Below, one piece after another: positions 24,224-35,471 of a stretch of 64,000 bases of DNA (the stretch's first letter is position 1; each line of letters opens with the position of its first letter). The DNA is from Acorus gramineus. Its lineage: Eukaryota; Streptophyta; Magnoliopsida; Acorales; Acoraceae. The position numbers and the translations under genes were made by a program. The DNA is taken from positions 26,943,385-27,007,384 of the forward strand of contig CM060850.1 of assembly GCA_030737835.1 (NCBI GenBank). The letters are read 5' to 3'. A model generated the notes under the pieces. The model was not told the origin of the DNA. It saw only the letters and a program-made list of their open reading frames with translations, and searched no databases.

Positions 24224-24565
24224 CTGGTGTTTTCCAAAGACTAGATCCAGTCAGGATTGGATCCGATTAGTTCGGTCAATATCGAACTAGACGACGTAAA
24301 AATCGAACTGCATCACCCATAAACCGAATTGCATAATCAATTGTTGGGTATATATTTCACTCTCCTATTGGATACTGATGATACTTAGAAATTCATATTT
24401 TCTTCAATAGTTGATTGGATCCAATAAGAGAGTGAAATATACATCCAACAATTGATTGTGCAGTTCCATTTATAAGTGGTGCAGTTTGATTTTCACGTCG
24501 TCCAGTTCGATACTGACTGAACTGATCGAATCCAATTCTGACTGGATCCGGTCTCCGTTTTCCAG
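24224..24565. repeat. Long inverted repeat (foldback MITE) upstream of a HyPRP gene
   Basis: Two arms of about 150 bases (24232-24385 and 24412-24562) are inverted copies at roughly 80 per cent identity by eye, with a loop of about 25-30 bases. Matching blocks include ATCCAGTCAGGATTGGAT against ATCCAGTCAGAATTGGAT, CGAACTAGACGACGT against CGAACTGGACGACGT, and AATCAATTGTTGG in both. It ends about 190 bases before the TATA box of the gene at 24843. A transcript across it would fold into a long imperfect hairpin able to feed small-RNA pathways; this is inference. Confidence 0.75.
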
Positions 24566-24755
24566 CTATGTTTCAGGCCCATATGTCCACATGGATTGTC
24601 ATTAGGTCCCTTCCTTCACAAGAATGGACCTCAAACCTACTCTTCCCCTACTCTTCTACTACTAATCCTTCCTCCTTGTCTAATTATCCCATTATTAATT
24701 CCATTTTTTAAAAGAAGATTCTAGTGACCAAGAGTACTCTTCCCTCCACTCTCTC

Positions 24756-24763
24756 TATAAATA
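24756..24763 (+). promoter_or_regulatory. TATA box of HyPRP gene 1
   Basis: TATAAATA lies 80 bases before the start codon at 24843, a normal distance for a plant gene with a short leader. A CT-rich stretch (CCCTCCACTCTCTC) precedes it, as in many plant core promoters. Confidence 0.65.
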
Positions 24764-24842
24764 CCCCCCACAAACAACCCTTTCAAACACACACCATCAC
24801 TAGCATCCTCACTACTTCTACAACCACCACTACTTCTCCAAC

Positions 24843-25268
24843 ATGGGCCCTAAATCCTCCGCCTCCGCCACTCTCTTCGTCGTGTTGAACCTCCTCTTCA
24901 CCTTGGTCACCTCATGTGGAACCTGCTCCACCCCCACCCCCAACCCAACCCCTACCCCATCCCCATCAAACCCCACCAACCCAACCCCTACTCCATCCCC
25001 CTCATCCAAGGGCAAGTGCCCTAAGGATGCTCTCAAGCTAGGCGTCTGCGCCGACGTCCTCGGCCTGGTGAATGTGGTCATCGGAAAGCCGCCCAAGATG
25101 CCATGCTGCTCCCTCCTCAACGGCCTCATCGATCTCGAAGCCGCCGTCTGCCTCTGCACCGCCATCAAGGCCAATGTCTTGGGCCTCAACCTCAACATCC
25201 CCGTTGACCTAAGCTTGATCCTCAACTACTGCGGTAAAAAGGTCCCAGCAGGTTTCAAGTGCACTTAA
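24843..25268 (+). CDS. Hybrid proline-rich protein, 8-cysteine motif (HyPRP 1)
   Basis: The 141-residue single-exon protein has a signal peptide (about residues 1-27, hydrophobic core [14 protein letters not shown]). A short Pro/Thr/Ser linker with two NPTPTPSPS-type repeats covers about 32-57. A C-terminal 8-cysteine domain covers about 59-141 with the order C, C, CC, CLC, C, C and the family motif [18 protein letters not shown]. This is the DC2.15/EARLI1-like type: secreted or cell-wall/plasma-membrane-face proteins related to lipid-transfer proteins, linked in other plants to stress, defence and cell elongation. The ligand is unknown. The start is supported by the signal peptide and the TATA box. 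Four relatives follow on the opposite strand. Confidence 0.92.
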   Translation: MGPKSSASATLFVVLNLLFTLVTSCGTCSTPTPNPTPTPSPSNPTNPTPTPSPSSKGKCPKDALKLGVCADVLGLVNVVIGKPPKMPCCSLLNGLIDLEAAVCLCTAIKANVLGLNLNIPVDLSLILNYCGKKVPAGFKCT

Positions 25269-25511
25269 GAATAACTCAATTGGGCTCTTGAGGGTTTGTT
25301 GGATGTCTTTCGTTTAGTTTCCTCTTGTTTGATTTTTCTGTAGCTAATGCTACTGTTTCATGGTTTGTATCTTTATTTTCTCTGTTGGAAGTTTGTGGTG
25401 GTGTGTTCGCCTCTCTATGGAGACATGTTGTACGTTTAGTTGCTCTACTTTGATCTGGAGGAGTTCTTGTCATAAACTCTGTGTAAATCACTTCTCCATA
25501 TTTGTTTAATT

Positions 25512-25517
25512 AATAAA
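25512..25517 (+). terminator. Polyadenylation signal of HyPRP gene 1
   Basis: AATAAA lies 244 bases after the stop codon, following a T-rich 3' region with several TTTG and TTGT blocks. It is the first canonical signal downstream of the gene. Confidence 0.5.
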
Positions 25518-25529
25518 ATGTTTCATTCT

Positions 25530-27510
25530 TTCCATTGGTTATTACCTGTTTTCTTAATGAATAATGAGAATCACACGCATCTATATTATTAGAATTTGAT
25601 GTATGAATGAAAGCATCGTTCATGTCTCATTTAGGGTTAACCAACAAAGCATAATAATCTCAATTAGGGTTGTGTTTTGATGGGAAGGTGAGAAGATCTA
25701 CAGACCACCGAATGATATTTGTCAGTACTCACCTACTGTACGTGTGCATGCATGGACGAGGTTGCTCGATCACCAGTCACGACATGTTCAAAGCAGATAG
25801 GATATACAGAATTTGGGCTGGCTTCGTGAATGCCCTTGGGCCTAGTACACATCCCGTTTATTGAGGTCAAGGGACCCGGAAACTTTATGTTCTTGTTCTC
25901 TATCATTCTATTTCCTTTAATCATCAATTCAATTGAGAACTGTAACTGTCTTTTGCTATGTAAAAGTGTTGATAACAATGTCTAATTTTTTTTTTTTTTT
26001 TTTTAAAAAACTGAATTTAATATTTTATTTAAAAGGACTATCATATAATAATTTAAAAGGACTATCATATAATAATCTTTATTTCGGGGAAGTACAGAAA
26101 CAAATGAAACCCGTGACGAGGGCTTGGTGGGTCGGTGGGTGGGGGGCTTTTCAAAATTCTGGCCGTACGTAAACAGAGAGGAGGCCATTGTTTTGGACAG
26201 GATTTTGACCCTTGCTTCCACTTAAATGGCAATCTGTCCTCCCTCTTTATTTATACTGTAGAAGGAAATTTTTATTTTGAAAATGTCACATTTTTTTTCT
26301 TTATCTCATATTTAGTTCATATATATTTAAATATTTTAAATATCATATAATTAATCTCTAATAATAAGATATATACTTTTATATATATTTAAAAAATTGT
26401 ATGGATTTATTTATAAAATATAATTTTTTTTTTGGTAGGTATAATTTGTTAGTATGAGAATGGGGCCTCTTCTGTGCAACGGCTGAAAAGGTCGAGGTGA
26501 TGAATGGCTTGTTTGTTGTAGCATAGGGTGGGATGGTTTGGCTGAAGTAGGGGTTCTTCCCTCCTTGTCCAGCCAATGACCTTTATGTATTTCCCAATTG
26601 GGCACCTTTCAATTTATTTGAATAGACTGCCTTAATTCAATGAAATTTTTTTTTTTTGTTAGTGTGAGTAAATGTCCTTAGTGAAGTACACGAGATTGGA
26701 ATTTGGACTAGAAATAATGGAGCACATCGTTTGTAGTACGGTTTGATTTTTTTAAAATATATATCTTTCTTAATAAAGTATATTAATTATTTTAAGTATA
26801 TACTCGTATAAATTAAATGTATATATTATTATGTTTCTTAAATATAATATATACTAAAATAATATAGTATATTTATCTTTTAAAATAATTTTATGTAGAT
26901 GCAATGAGCCTACCAAAGAATTAAAGTAGTGTTTGGAATTGTAGTGGAAAATGGGAGATTTTAAAAATCTAATCAGTTTTTCAAAAATATTGTTCATACA
27001 ACTTTTCAAACACCAAAAAAAATAATCCATGCACTTAAAATGCAGAAAAACACTGCGTTTAAGAAAAAACATTTGGATCGGCATTGGGCATTGGAGCCAT
27101 AGAATCCATCTAAACGTAGATCCAGGTGGTGCTTGAGGGAATAAGCTTGATACAGAGAAATGTTTGAATTTTTTGAAGCATATATACTTCTCCAATACAA
27201 TGAATGGAATATTTATTTTTTTATAAATTGAAATACATACCCTGATTGTATTATTTCATAATAATATATATTGTGTATATGTAATTATATATACGGTACT
27301 GTTTGTTGATATGACAGTCCACGAGAATGATAAAAAAATTGTCTAATCGAATGGTGCGCTGGACAACTAGTTAGTTTGGTGGTCATAGAATGATGTCTAT
27401 AAACCAGACGTTTTGCAAGCCTGTCTACATCTTTGCTTTGTAGGCCACAAATTCCAATGCCGCGTTAAGTGATTTGGACTTCCGAACGCTTTTTTATTTT
27501 TCAATTTTTG
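25530..27510. other. AT-rich gene-free stretch
   Basis: No gene is recognised. Positions 26031-26078 contain a 24-base tandem duplication with TTTAAAAGGACTATCATATA. Poly(T) and AT-rich runs are frequent. Open frames here are short and overlap on both strands without recognisable domains. Confidence 0.4.
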
Positions 27511-27514
27511 AGTT

Positions 27515-28372
27515 AATCCTAAAAAAATAGGATAATTCTATATAAGTCTTTATTAAAATTGAGACAGACATACAAATTTTTAAAAATTCATAAAAACCCA
27601 TATATATTCCTAGTTTCAACAAAAATTAATCATAACCTAACCTATCGTACTTAACTTTAACTTATAGCCATGAAATGATTAGATTATTCTTAAATTTTTA
27701 ACAATTTTCAATTAATACTTCAATGGAAATTAAGAAACATAAAAAGTCTTACAAGGATAATTTGATCTTTGCATTAACTAATTTATTTTTATTATTATTT
27801 ATGGAGACTATAATATTTACACAATTACATGGTGATAAAATATTCTATCAAATTTGAATGAAATTTTAACCCGAGGATGATAATTAAGTTTTTATGAGTT
27901 TTCAGGGACTCATGTGTCTGCCCTAGCTAATGTTCTAAAAATCTCGTCTAGGCCCCGATTAATCCCCCGCCTAGGCCTAGGCGGTCTCAGCCCATAACGT
28001 TTAGCGCTTAGTCGTTTTTTTAATTAATCCACAGTTGACTAATAAGTTATTAAGTCATCTTATATATTATATATATTTAATTAATTTTTTATGCAATCCC
28101 TATTATGCTTATATTATTAATTTTATCTTGATGTATTATTTTATAGTCTAAAATCATTAAATATATATCATGTATATGTATATGTATTATATTTATTATT
28201 ATAAAAAGTGATTGATTAATCCCCGCCTAGCCGATTAATCCCTAGTCCCTCCTCAACCGTCCGACGAGCGCCTAGCGCTTTTTAAAACATTGGCCCTAGC
28301 TAACTTTTAGATGCATTAATATGGGATTACCTATGTTTACAAGGATGCAGATGTCTTTAACTTTTTTTTTTT
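27515..28372. mobile_element. Older TIR element interrupted by a MITE
   Basis: The left part (27515-27605, with TCTTTATTAAAATTGAGACA and ATTCATAAAAACC) and the right part (27890-28372, with GTTTTTATGAGTTTTCAGGG and TGTGTCTGCCCTAGCT) are inverted copies of one another. A second family member lies at about 51240-51815. The right arm is split by the MITE at 27929-28292 and resumes with AACTTTTAGATGCATTAATA. Long terminal repeats without coding capacity suggest a Mutator-like non-autonomous element. Confidence 0.5.
27929..28292. mobile_element. Mutator-like MITE, 364 bp
   Basis: A perfect 9-bp target-site duplication, GCCCTAGCT, flanks it (27920-27928 and 28293-28301), as expected for Mutator-like elements. 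The ends are AATGTTCTAAAAATC and, on the other strand, CAATGTTTTAAAAAGCGC. GC-rich subterminal blocks (CGCCTAGGCCTAGGCGG on the left, CGCCTAGCGC on the right) enclose an AT-rich centre. No coding capacity. Confidence 0.7.
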
Positions 28373-29920
28373 GTTTTCTGAAAAATTAAAAACACATTTA
28401 ATTTTTAAAATAAACATGTTTTTTTTTTTGCTTTTTTGGTAAATAATTTCATTGCTTTTGTGTAATTTTACAATTATACAGGAGAATCTAATAATAAGAT
28501 ATATACTTATATATATATATATATATTAAAAAAATTCTATGGATTTATTTATAAAATATTAATTTTTTTTAGTGCAATATAACTTATTATGTGAGTAAAT
28601 GTTGCAAGTGAAGTATACAAGATTGGAATTTAGGTCAGAAATAATTGAGCACATTAGTTCATCATAGAAAAGTTAATGCCCTAAAGAATACAAAGGCCTT
28701 ACATATTAATATAAACTTGTGTTATTAAAAATTAAACAGGCTAAACACTAGCTTTTAAAGCAACCATAAATTAAACCCGTTTAATTAATGCATTAATGGC
28801 TTTGTATATCAGCTAATTTGTATTGTCTAATTGGACCAACTAGCCACGTGAACGAGATTTGGATTATTGGCAACATCATTATGGCTCTAGCTAGGAAAAT
28901 ATGGTCTTCATTGTACATTAAATTTAATGTACTTATTAATCTTTTGGAATCATTAATCTGATTGGAGACCGTGGATGCCATTATTTTAATTTTTTTTTAT
29001 AGAACCAGCAATCACGCAAGTGTCATATAATTAATAATAAACCGTATACATATATATGTCCTTTGTACCCTATCATATTCCTTGCTCATGTTATAAAGCT
29101 TAACTAAAGACAATGATATATTTAATTAAGCTCAAGTTTTCTTAGTTATATAGTATTTCTGTCTTTTCTATTAATTGTTTTTAAAACTTTTTTTTGGATG
29201 TTGTAACGTGACTTGCATTCGTGATTATCTGGTGGTACGCCATTTTTAAAAACCAAGACTGTATGCTTGCATTCGGAGGGTTTAATCAGATCGACAAGTA
29301 AAACTTGGCCCCAACGAAGATCAATGTGATGAGATTTCTTAATAATGTCTCATAATATATTAATAATCAGATAATATTGAAAATGACCATAGATGGGATC
29401 CACTGATCGTGTTAAAATTTTTATAAAATTTTACATGTTAATTAAACAGATGCGATGACACATGCATGTCAGTACCTCGTTGGAGAATGATTGGATTCCA
29501 TCTCCACGACTAATGTGCAACAAGTGATGGGATTGTATGTCTGTTAAGTTCCCAAATAATACTAACAAACAACTAAAACGGAAATCGCCAAACCATATAA
29601 ACAAGAGACGAATGCAAGTTTTCATTAGCATTAGCTAACAACAGTTAACCCCATGCACCATAAACCGCACATAAAAACCAAATAGAAAATGAAAAAAAAT
29701 GACATCTTCCATAGAATGACTACAGAAACACAAACCAAGCTTTCAGTCTATCCAACAACACAGACCGATTTCAAAACAACCCCTACAGCAACCCAAAATC
29801 CAACAAACACACATAATTCGATAGACAGAGCGAGAAACTCCCCTATCAAATGACTAAAACCCTAACAAAAGACCCAACACATGCAAAACCAACCAAACAA
29901 ACCCTAAAAAAAATATCCCA
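28373..29920. other. AT-rich gene-free stretch, 3' side of HyPRP 2
   Basis: No gene is recognised. The last 250 bases (29670-29920), rich in A and C on the plus strand, are probably the 3' untranslated region of the minus-strand HyPRP gene. No canonical AATAAA was picked out on that strand. Confidence 0.35.
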
Positions 29921-30562
29921 TCAAAGAGAGCAAACATAATCAGGTGGTGGAGTCTTCCCACAAGTGAGTAGCACATTGAGCATCAAAGGAATGTATATAT
30001 TGAGATTGAGGACCTTAAGCCTTATCGCGGTGCATAGACAGACCGCCGCTTCTAACTCGACAAGCCCTTGAAGCACAGGACAGCAAGTGTTCTGAACAGG
30101 GTCCCCTAGCCCAATATGAACAAGCCCTCCAAGAACATCCACACAGAGCCCCAGCTTCAGCACATCGGCCGAACACTTCCCGGTCGAAGACGGCGGAGAC
30201 GGCGGTGGAGGAATCACCACTGGGACTCCCCCTCCACCACCACCTCCTCCTCCTCCACCACCTCCACCTCCACCTCCACCTCCACCGCCACCTGTGTAAG
30301 GTGGGTAGGTGTAAGTGGGAGGTGGGTTGATCACCGGAGGTGATATGACTACCGGAGGTCGGGTGACCGGCGGCGGCCTTTTGAAGGGAGGGTTTTTGTG
30401 GGGAGGGGTAGTGTAAGGAGGATAGGTCACTGAGGGTGGTTTAGGGTGTGGGTTTTTGTTTCTTGGGGGTTGATTGCAGTAGCCGCATGAGAGGGTTGGT
30501 GGCAGAGATGATGATGCGAAGACCATGAAAATGAGTAAGGAAGAGATGGTCTTGGAAGCCAT
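29921..30562 (-). CDS. Hybrid proline-rich protein with polyglycine linker (HyPRP 2)
   Basis: From the start at 30562 the protein has 213 residues. A signal peptide (MASKTISSLLIFMVFASSSL, about 1-25) is followed by a CGYCNQPP segment and a Pro/Tyr/Lys-rich cell-wall-like linker (SVTYPPYTTPPHKNPPF). Next comes a run of about 22 glycines (codons at 30292-30227), a short Pro-rich stretch and the C-terminal 8-cysteine domain (C, C, CC, CLC, C, C). The frame stays open upstream to 30775, but the inner start is chosen because it gives a signal peptide and sits 50 bases after a TATA box. The domain is divergent (RLKVLNLNIYIPL where relatives have KANVLGxNL). Expected to be secreted to the cell wall or plasma-membrane face. 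Confidence 0.88.
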   Translation of the reverse strand: MASKTISSLLIFMVFASSSLPPTLSCGYCNQPPRNKNPHPKPPSVTYPPYTTPPHKNPPFKRPPPVTRPPVVISPPVINPPPTYTYPPYTGGGGGGGGGGGGGGGGGGGGGGVPVVIPPPPSPPSSTGKCSADVLKLGLCVDVLGGLVHIGLGDPVQNTCCPVLQGLVELEAAVCLCTAIRLKVLNLNIYIPLMLNVLLTCGKTPPPDYVCSL

Positions 30563-30611
30563 TGTGTGAGACTGTTGTACAGTGAGTTGGTGAAGAATTG
30601 ATGAGATTGGG

Positions 30612-30619
30612 TATTTATA
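30612..30619 (-). promoter_or_regulatory. TATA box of HyPRP gene 2
   Basis: TATAAATA on the minus strand, 50 bases before the chosen start codon. It places the likely transcription start downstream of the alternative upstream methionine at 30775, so that longer reading is unlikely to be translated. Confidence 0.6.
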
Positions 30620-32530
30620 GATTGGATATTTAGAAGAACTGATGAGTGAGTGAGTGACCCGTGACTTCTTATCCATGGTGCATTGTTTCTGTGCCGGCTT
30701 TGAATGAAAACTAGGGCAACCATGCTTTATTTTTTCGTATGTGCAGTGCTTAATTTGTTCTTGATAGGCGCACATGTGTGAGTGCAGCGAAAAGAAGGGT
30801 ATGGTATGATTGGTATGGAGAGTTAGGTTTTAATGGTTTATAAGTTTTTGGAATTTCGATTATTTTTTGGGGGAGTAATCAATGGTGGTTCTGTCGTTTC
30901 ATGCATTGCCAACATGTGAAGGAATGCACGGGTTCCATTGCATGGATTTCGTGGCCTGAGATCAATCCGTGAGTGGCCTCTGATTTCGCAATACTGTCAG
31001 CTTTTCTCTCTCTCTCTCTCTCATATTTTTTTGGGTATTATTTTATAAAAAAGAAAATCTGCTAGTTCGTCATAGAAATTATTTTTATTTAATTCGATCG
31101 TTTATGTTTGTTTTATGAATAATTTCTTTCTCATTCCTTTCTCAGGATTATAATGTGTAACCATAAAATGTCTGTTACGCCTTTCTTTTGTTAAAATAAT
31201 AAATATACTTCTTTTTTTTTCTTCTTTTTGATAAAAATGGAAGACGTACACCATACACCTTTTAATTAGAAGAACCATGTCCAATGCAAAAATAAATAAA
31301 AGTAAGATAGAAATACTAAAGCGTACCTCATTAGCAGAAGAGACATCTATTAAAGGGAACTGTGGCCAACACCACCCAATATTCTAAATTGTTGTTTACA
31401 AAAAAAAAATTATTTATTTGTCGAGTCCATACATATGATTTTCAAATAAAGAAGGGATTCAGAATATATTATAGTTCTTGAAGTTGTATACTCACTGGAT
31501 TTTCATAAATAATTAAGAGAATCTATTTATTTGTAAAATAAAAATAATCAATAATTATTGGAGTTTTTTTAATTACAAATGTTTTCTTTAAAATACCTTT
31601 TAAACTCTTTTTTTCCATAGTAACCCAAAAATATTGGAGCTTTTTTTATTACAAATATTTCTTAAGAAAATATGCTAGCTAGTTTGACTCATTCCCATAC
31701 TCTCATAGGTTGTACTTGTATCTTCTTAACATTATTTTTTTTTCTCAGTTTTGAATTTTAATCTATCGGTTTACTTAGGTCCTGTTTTAATATGTGTTCA
31801 GATATACTCTGCATTGAAAAAGACTAAAGATTTTCAAATGTAAATCCACACATTTTTAACATTTAACTTTTCATACATCCATCTTATTTTTTAGGTTAAA
31901 AATTCAGCAATAAAAAAACAAAAATAATAATGATTTTCAAAAATAGAGCTTAAAACACAATATTATACGTAGAATATCAGCATTTCAATTACACATCCAT
32001 ACAGAGTCTTAACGAGAGAAGGATATAAAGCAATGAAGATGGTGTCTGGTGGTTTTGTCAGAGAGGCAGATGAAGCAGGCCACCGATACATTGGACCAAG
32101 GAAGTGAGAGCTGTTGTAGTTTTTAATTGGGCGTTCCGATCCTCAAAGTCTGCACGTGAAGTAGTTCATATCTTAATTTCTGTGTGCGGGACTGCATGCA
32201 GTACTGTTTCAGCTGGATTGTGGTGGGACAAGAATAAGTTCATTGGATGGTCTTTCAGAAGTTGAGATATCTTGTATTCCTCTTGATTTGTGCTGGGCGA
32301 CCAAGTTGGGGGTACGGTTGGGGATGACATGCGTGATGACATATATGTATTTTGAGTTTGAATGGTTAATTGATGAAGTGGGAAGATGTGAGTCCGGATC
32401 ATCTGTACTGTTAAATCACCACATGGGGACACTCTGTGGTTCAATAAAAACATGTTTAACTCATGATGCCCGTTTTTCTTAACCAGAAAAAACAGTATTC
32501 ATGACGTAGGACAAGCAGATGATTTTTATT
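30620..32530. other. Upstream region of HyPRP 2 and gene-free DNA
   Basis: Contains a CT microsatellite (31005-31023) and otherwise AT-rich DNA. A less AT-rich patch at 32030-32480 has overlapping open frames on both strands but no recognisable protein domain or splice structure. No gene is called. Confidence 0.35.
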
Positions 32531-32534
32531 TTTT

Positions 32535-33233
32535 TAAAAGGAAAAATCCAAATAACCCCCGATAAACGGGCTAGAATAACTCCTTGACTTTTTCAAAGAT
32601 TCATATAACCTCTTGAAAATACTTATGTAAATTCAAATAATTTCATAAATTAAATTTCATTGACAGATTAAGATTATTCTGTAAATATTTTGTCTGGTTG
32701 TCTTTGGTAGACAACATAGTATACCAAAAACACTTTACAATGGGTTAAAATGCGAAAAATCATCTTTAAATGATGATTTTACCCCTCTGCATAGAGTTTT
32801 ATAATTTATTCGAATGAGTAAATTTTTTTTGAGAAAAATGTAGTCATTTAACATTACTGAGTGAGATGAGAAGAGTAGATGGATTAGGAAATAAAGCAAT
32901 AACAAAAGAAAAATACACACACTCGTGATGTCAAGTACTGCAGCCCGTATCAACCCAATTGTACCCTTTGAGGGTAGGTAGATAAGACTTTTATTCGAAC
33001 GAGTAAAATTGTCGCGTACAAAAGTTTTTTTTCGCATTTTTAATAATTTATAAGGAGCTTTTGGTATACTATGTTTTTAGTCAGGGTCAATAGAACAGAA
33101 TATTCAAAAAATATTTTTCTTCTATCAACAAAAGTTTTACTTAAGGGTTTATTTAGATTTATTAAGTGTTTTTAGGAAGTTATTTAGATTTCAGATAGTT
33201 TTTGGGAAGGGTTGTTTGAATTTTTCTCTTTAA
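32535..33233. mobile_element. Non-autonomous element with long inverted repeats
   Basis: The left end AAAGGAAAAATCCAAATAAC and the right end, on the other strand, AAAGAGAAAAATTCAAACAAC are inverted copies continuing inward (CCCCGATAAACG against CCCTTCCCAAAAAC). A second inverted pair lies inside (CATAGTATACCAAAAACACTT against AGCTTTTGGTATACTATG). About 700 bp with no transposase; a Mutator-like origin is plausible. The target duplication cannot be told from the AT-rich flanks. Confidence 0.5.
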
Positions 33234-33654
33234 AAAAATATGCGCAGATAGACAAACATTAGTTTTCCTACCATTTTTCAATTCTAATACCAAGCATAAG
33301 ACGGTTTACAAGAAAGATATGGGAAACAGTCTGTCTATCCAGTGTTAATCAGTAAAGTGAGTTACAAAATTGTGTGGGATATGTGGTGTCAAAAAAAGAA
33401 AAAAAGAAAAATGGATTTTTAAAAGAAAAAGAAAAATGCATTTTTAACAGAAGAAGAAAAAAACAGTCCAATTATTATTATTTTTTAAAAATTGTATACT
33501 TTATTGATATATGTATTTTTCTAAAAATGAAATACATATATACTTGATCAATAAATTGTATGAATGCATAAATAGAAAGGTGTAAAAAGAAATTCTATCG
33601 ATGTATTATTGTTATAGTGAGTGCAGATATGAGACCGTAGTTGAATGTAATAGC

Positions 33655-34990
33655 TAAAAAAGGGAAAAATGATATACGCAACCCTGTATGCAGCTTCGTT
33701 CACAACTCTCAACAATGGCTTTCTATTTTTTTAAATAAAATATACAATCGCCTATTGAAATATATACATGTTAAAAAAATGAATTACATACTTAGATAAA
33801 CTAGCATATATTTTTCTATTTAAAAATTTTAAAAATTTCATACTGGTGGAGTTTATTAGTGGCTGAAGCATGTTTTTAGACTGCAAACAGAGTTGCAAAA
33901 TAGATTGAGTTTATCAACATCTAAAAAAAGAGCTCTGATTCACTCAATTTTTTTTACATTGTAAAATATAGTTTCATATACCTCGTTACCCTTCTACACT
34001 CACTATAACGAGATATATACCTCATTGAAATTTTTTTACATTCTATAAATGATATCATTCAATTCGTTGAAGTATATTCTATTTCACCTCTCATAAAAAT
34101 ACATGCATCATTAGATGAGATATATAATTATCTAAAAAATGAAAATACGTGTGGTTTGCTTTTTGGACTGTAAAATGGACTGAGTGTAAAATTTTCCTAA
34201 AAAAAAAAATGATATGTCCAACCTCGTATGTAGTCCTGTTTGCAATTTACACTGTTTTCTTTTTTTTTCTTTTTAAATAAATTATACACTCTCTCATTAA
34301 AATACATATTCTGTTATACAAAATGAAGTATATAATTAGATATAATAATATATTTTTTCTTTAAAAAATATAAAAAATTTAACCTTTATATATTATAATA
34401 GAGCCCATACACTATCATAGTGTATGGGTTGCAGACACTGTTGCATAATGAACTGAGTGTAGGCGCTCAAAAAAAAAAATAAAATGTTAGACTCAGTGAT
34501 TCTATAGTCCAAAACACATGCGATATATGTTTTTAATTTTTTTAGATAGTAAACATTATTTGATGTTGTATATGCTTCGATAAAAATTGTATATCGCTTC
34601 ATTTCGATTTGAAAGGACCAATTTTTTATAAATAAAAAAATTAACGAGATATATACATACCTCGTCCAACAATGTATATGTTTCCCTGCATTTCTAATGA
34701 TGTATATAGGATCGTATTTTAGATTCTAAAAAGAACCGAATGTAATAATAGCACAAAAAAAAGGAGTGCTGATACACGCAGCCCGTTTTCCAAGCCGTAC
34801 GCTATGATAACGTAATATATACTACACTATGTATACTGTACTATCATATTATATATTGTACTCCATTTTTTTTCTTCATTTTTTCACCATGAAAAAAATA
34901 CACTAATGTATCTTAATATATATTTCATTTTATATAATAGCATTTACTTCAAAGGGTGAGTGTATAATTTAAAAATACAGATAAAAATGA
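33655..34990. repeat. Cluster of AT-rich MITE copies
   Basis: At least three copies or parts of one MITE family are packed here (33655-33935, 34200-34475, 34755-34985). Shared features are an end with CAACCTCGTATGTAGTCCTG or CACGCAGCCCG, an interior with ACTCTCTCATTAAAATAC and ATATAATTAGATATAATAAT, and a closing GTTGCATAATGAACTGAGTGT. A second family (GAGATATATACCTCATTGAA) occupies 33960-34140 and recurs at 35226-35471 and 35808-36090. Exact borders and target duplications were not resolved. Confidence 0.5.
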
Positions 34991-35225
34991 GATGGACTAC
35001 AATCAGGACTACAAAGAGGGCTACATGTATCTTTTGTCAAAACAAAGAGCTATTGATGAAGCCCATGGCCCAGACCACATAACGCTAGCCCGTTCCCCAG
35101 TTCACCATAAACTGATGGGTTCATTTGGGTCCATAAAAGAACCGAATGCCTGTTGCTTTATCACCTACCATAGATTTCAAAAAGTCCATGGAAAATGGTA
35201 CATTCACTCCCTTGTTGAGCGCTGT

Positions 35226-35471
35226 TACACACTTTTTTTTTTTTCTACAATTCCAGTCTTATATGGGTAGACTAAAAGTCATCGAAGCATATACTCACAT
35301 TAACGAGATATATGTTTTGATAATTTTTTTCATATTTTCTATAAATGTGTAATGCAATTCATTGTAGTATATGCTTTATTTTTTATAAAAGCGTATAAAT
35401 CATTAGATGATGTTTACTATTTTAAAAAAAATTTAAAACACATGTATGTAAACTGAAATTGTTGTTGGAAA
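35226..35471. repeat. AT-rich MITE copy
   Basis: Matches 35808-36090 along most of its length: TGTTACACAC, then TTTTTTC, then CATATACTCACATTAACGAG-like, TTCATATTTTCTATAA-like, GCAATTCATTGTAGTATATG and ATAAATCATTAGATGATGT-like blocks. The partner lies within the hAT element that follows, so the family inserted at least twice within 600 bases. Confidence 0.5.

Noticed and set aside
24830-25225. Open frame on the minus strand across HyPRP 1, and similar antisense frames over the other HyPRP genes and FMO exon 1
   Set aside because: These are shadows created by GC-rich coding sequence; they have no domains and mirror the real frame.
30563-30775. Upstream extension of the HyPRP 2 frame to an earlier methionine
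   Set aside because: It would remove the signal peptide from the N-terminus, and a TATA box lies downstream of the earlier start, so the inner start was used.
32030-32482. Open frames on both strands in a less AT-rich patch
   Set aside because: They contradict each other, lack domains and have no clear promoter or splice signals.
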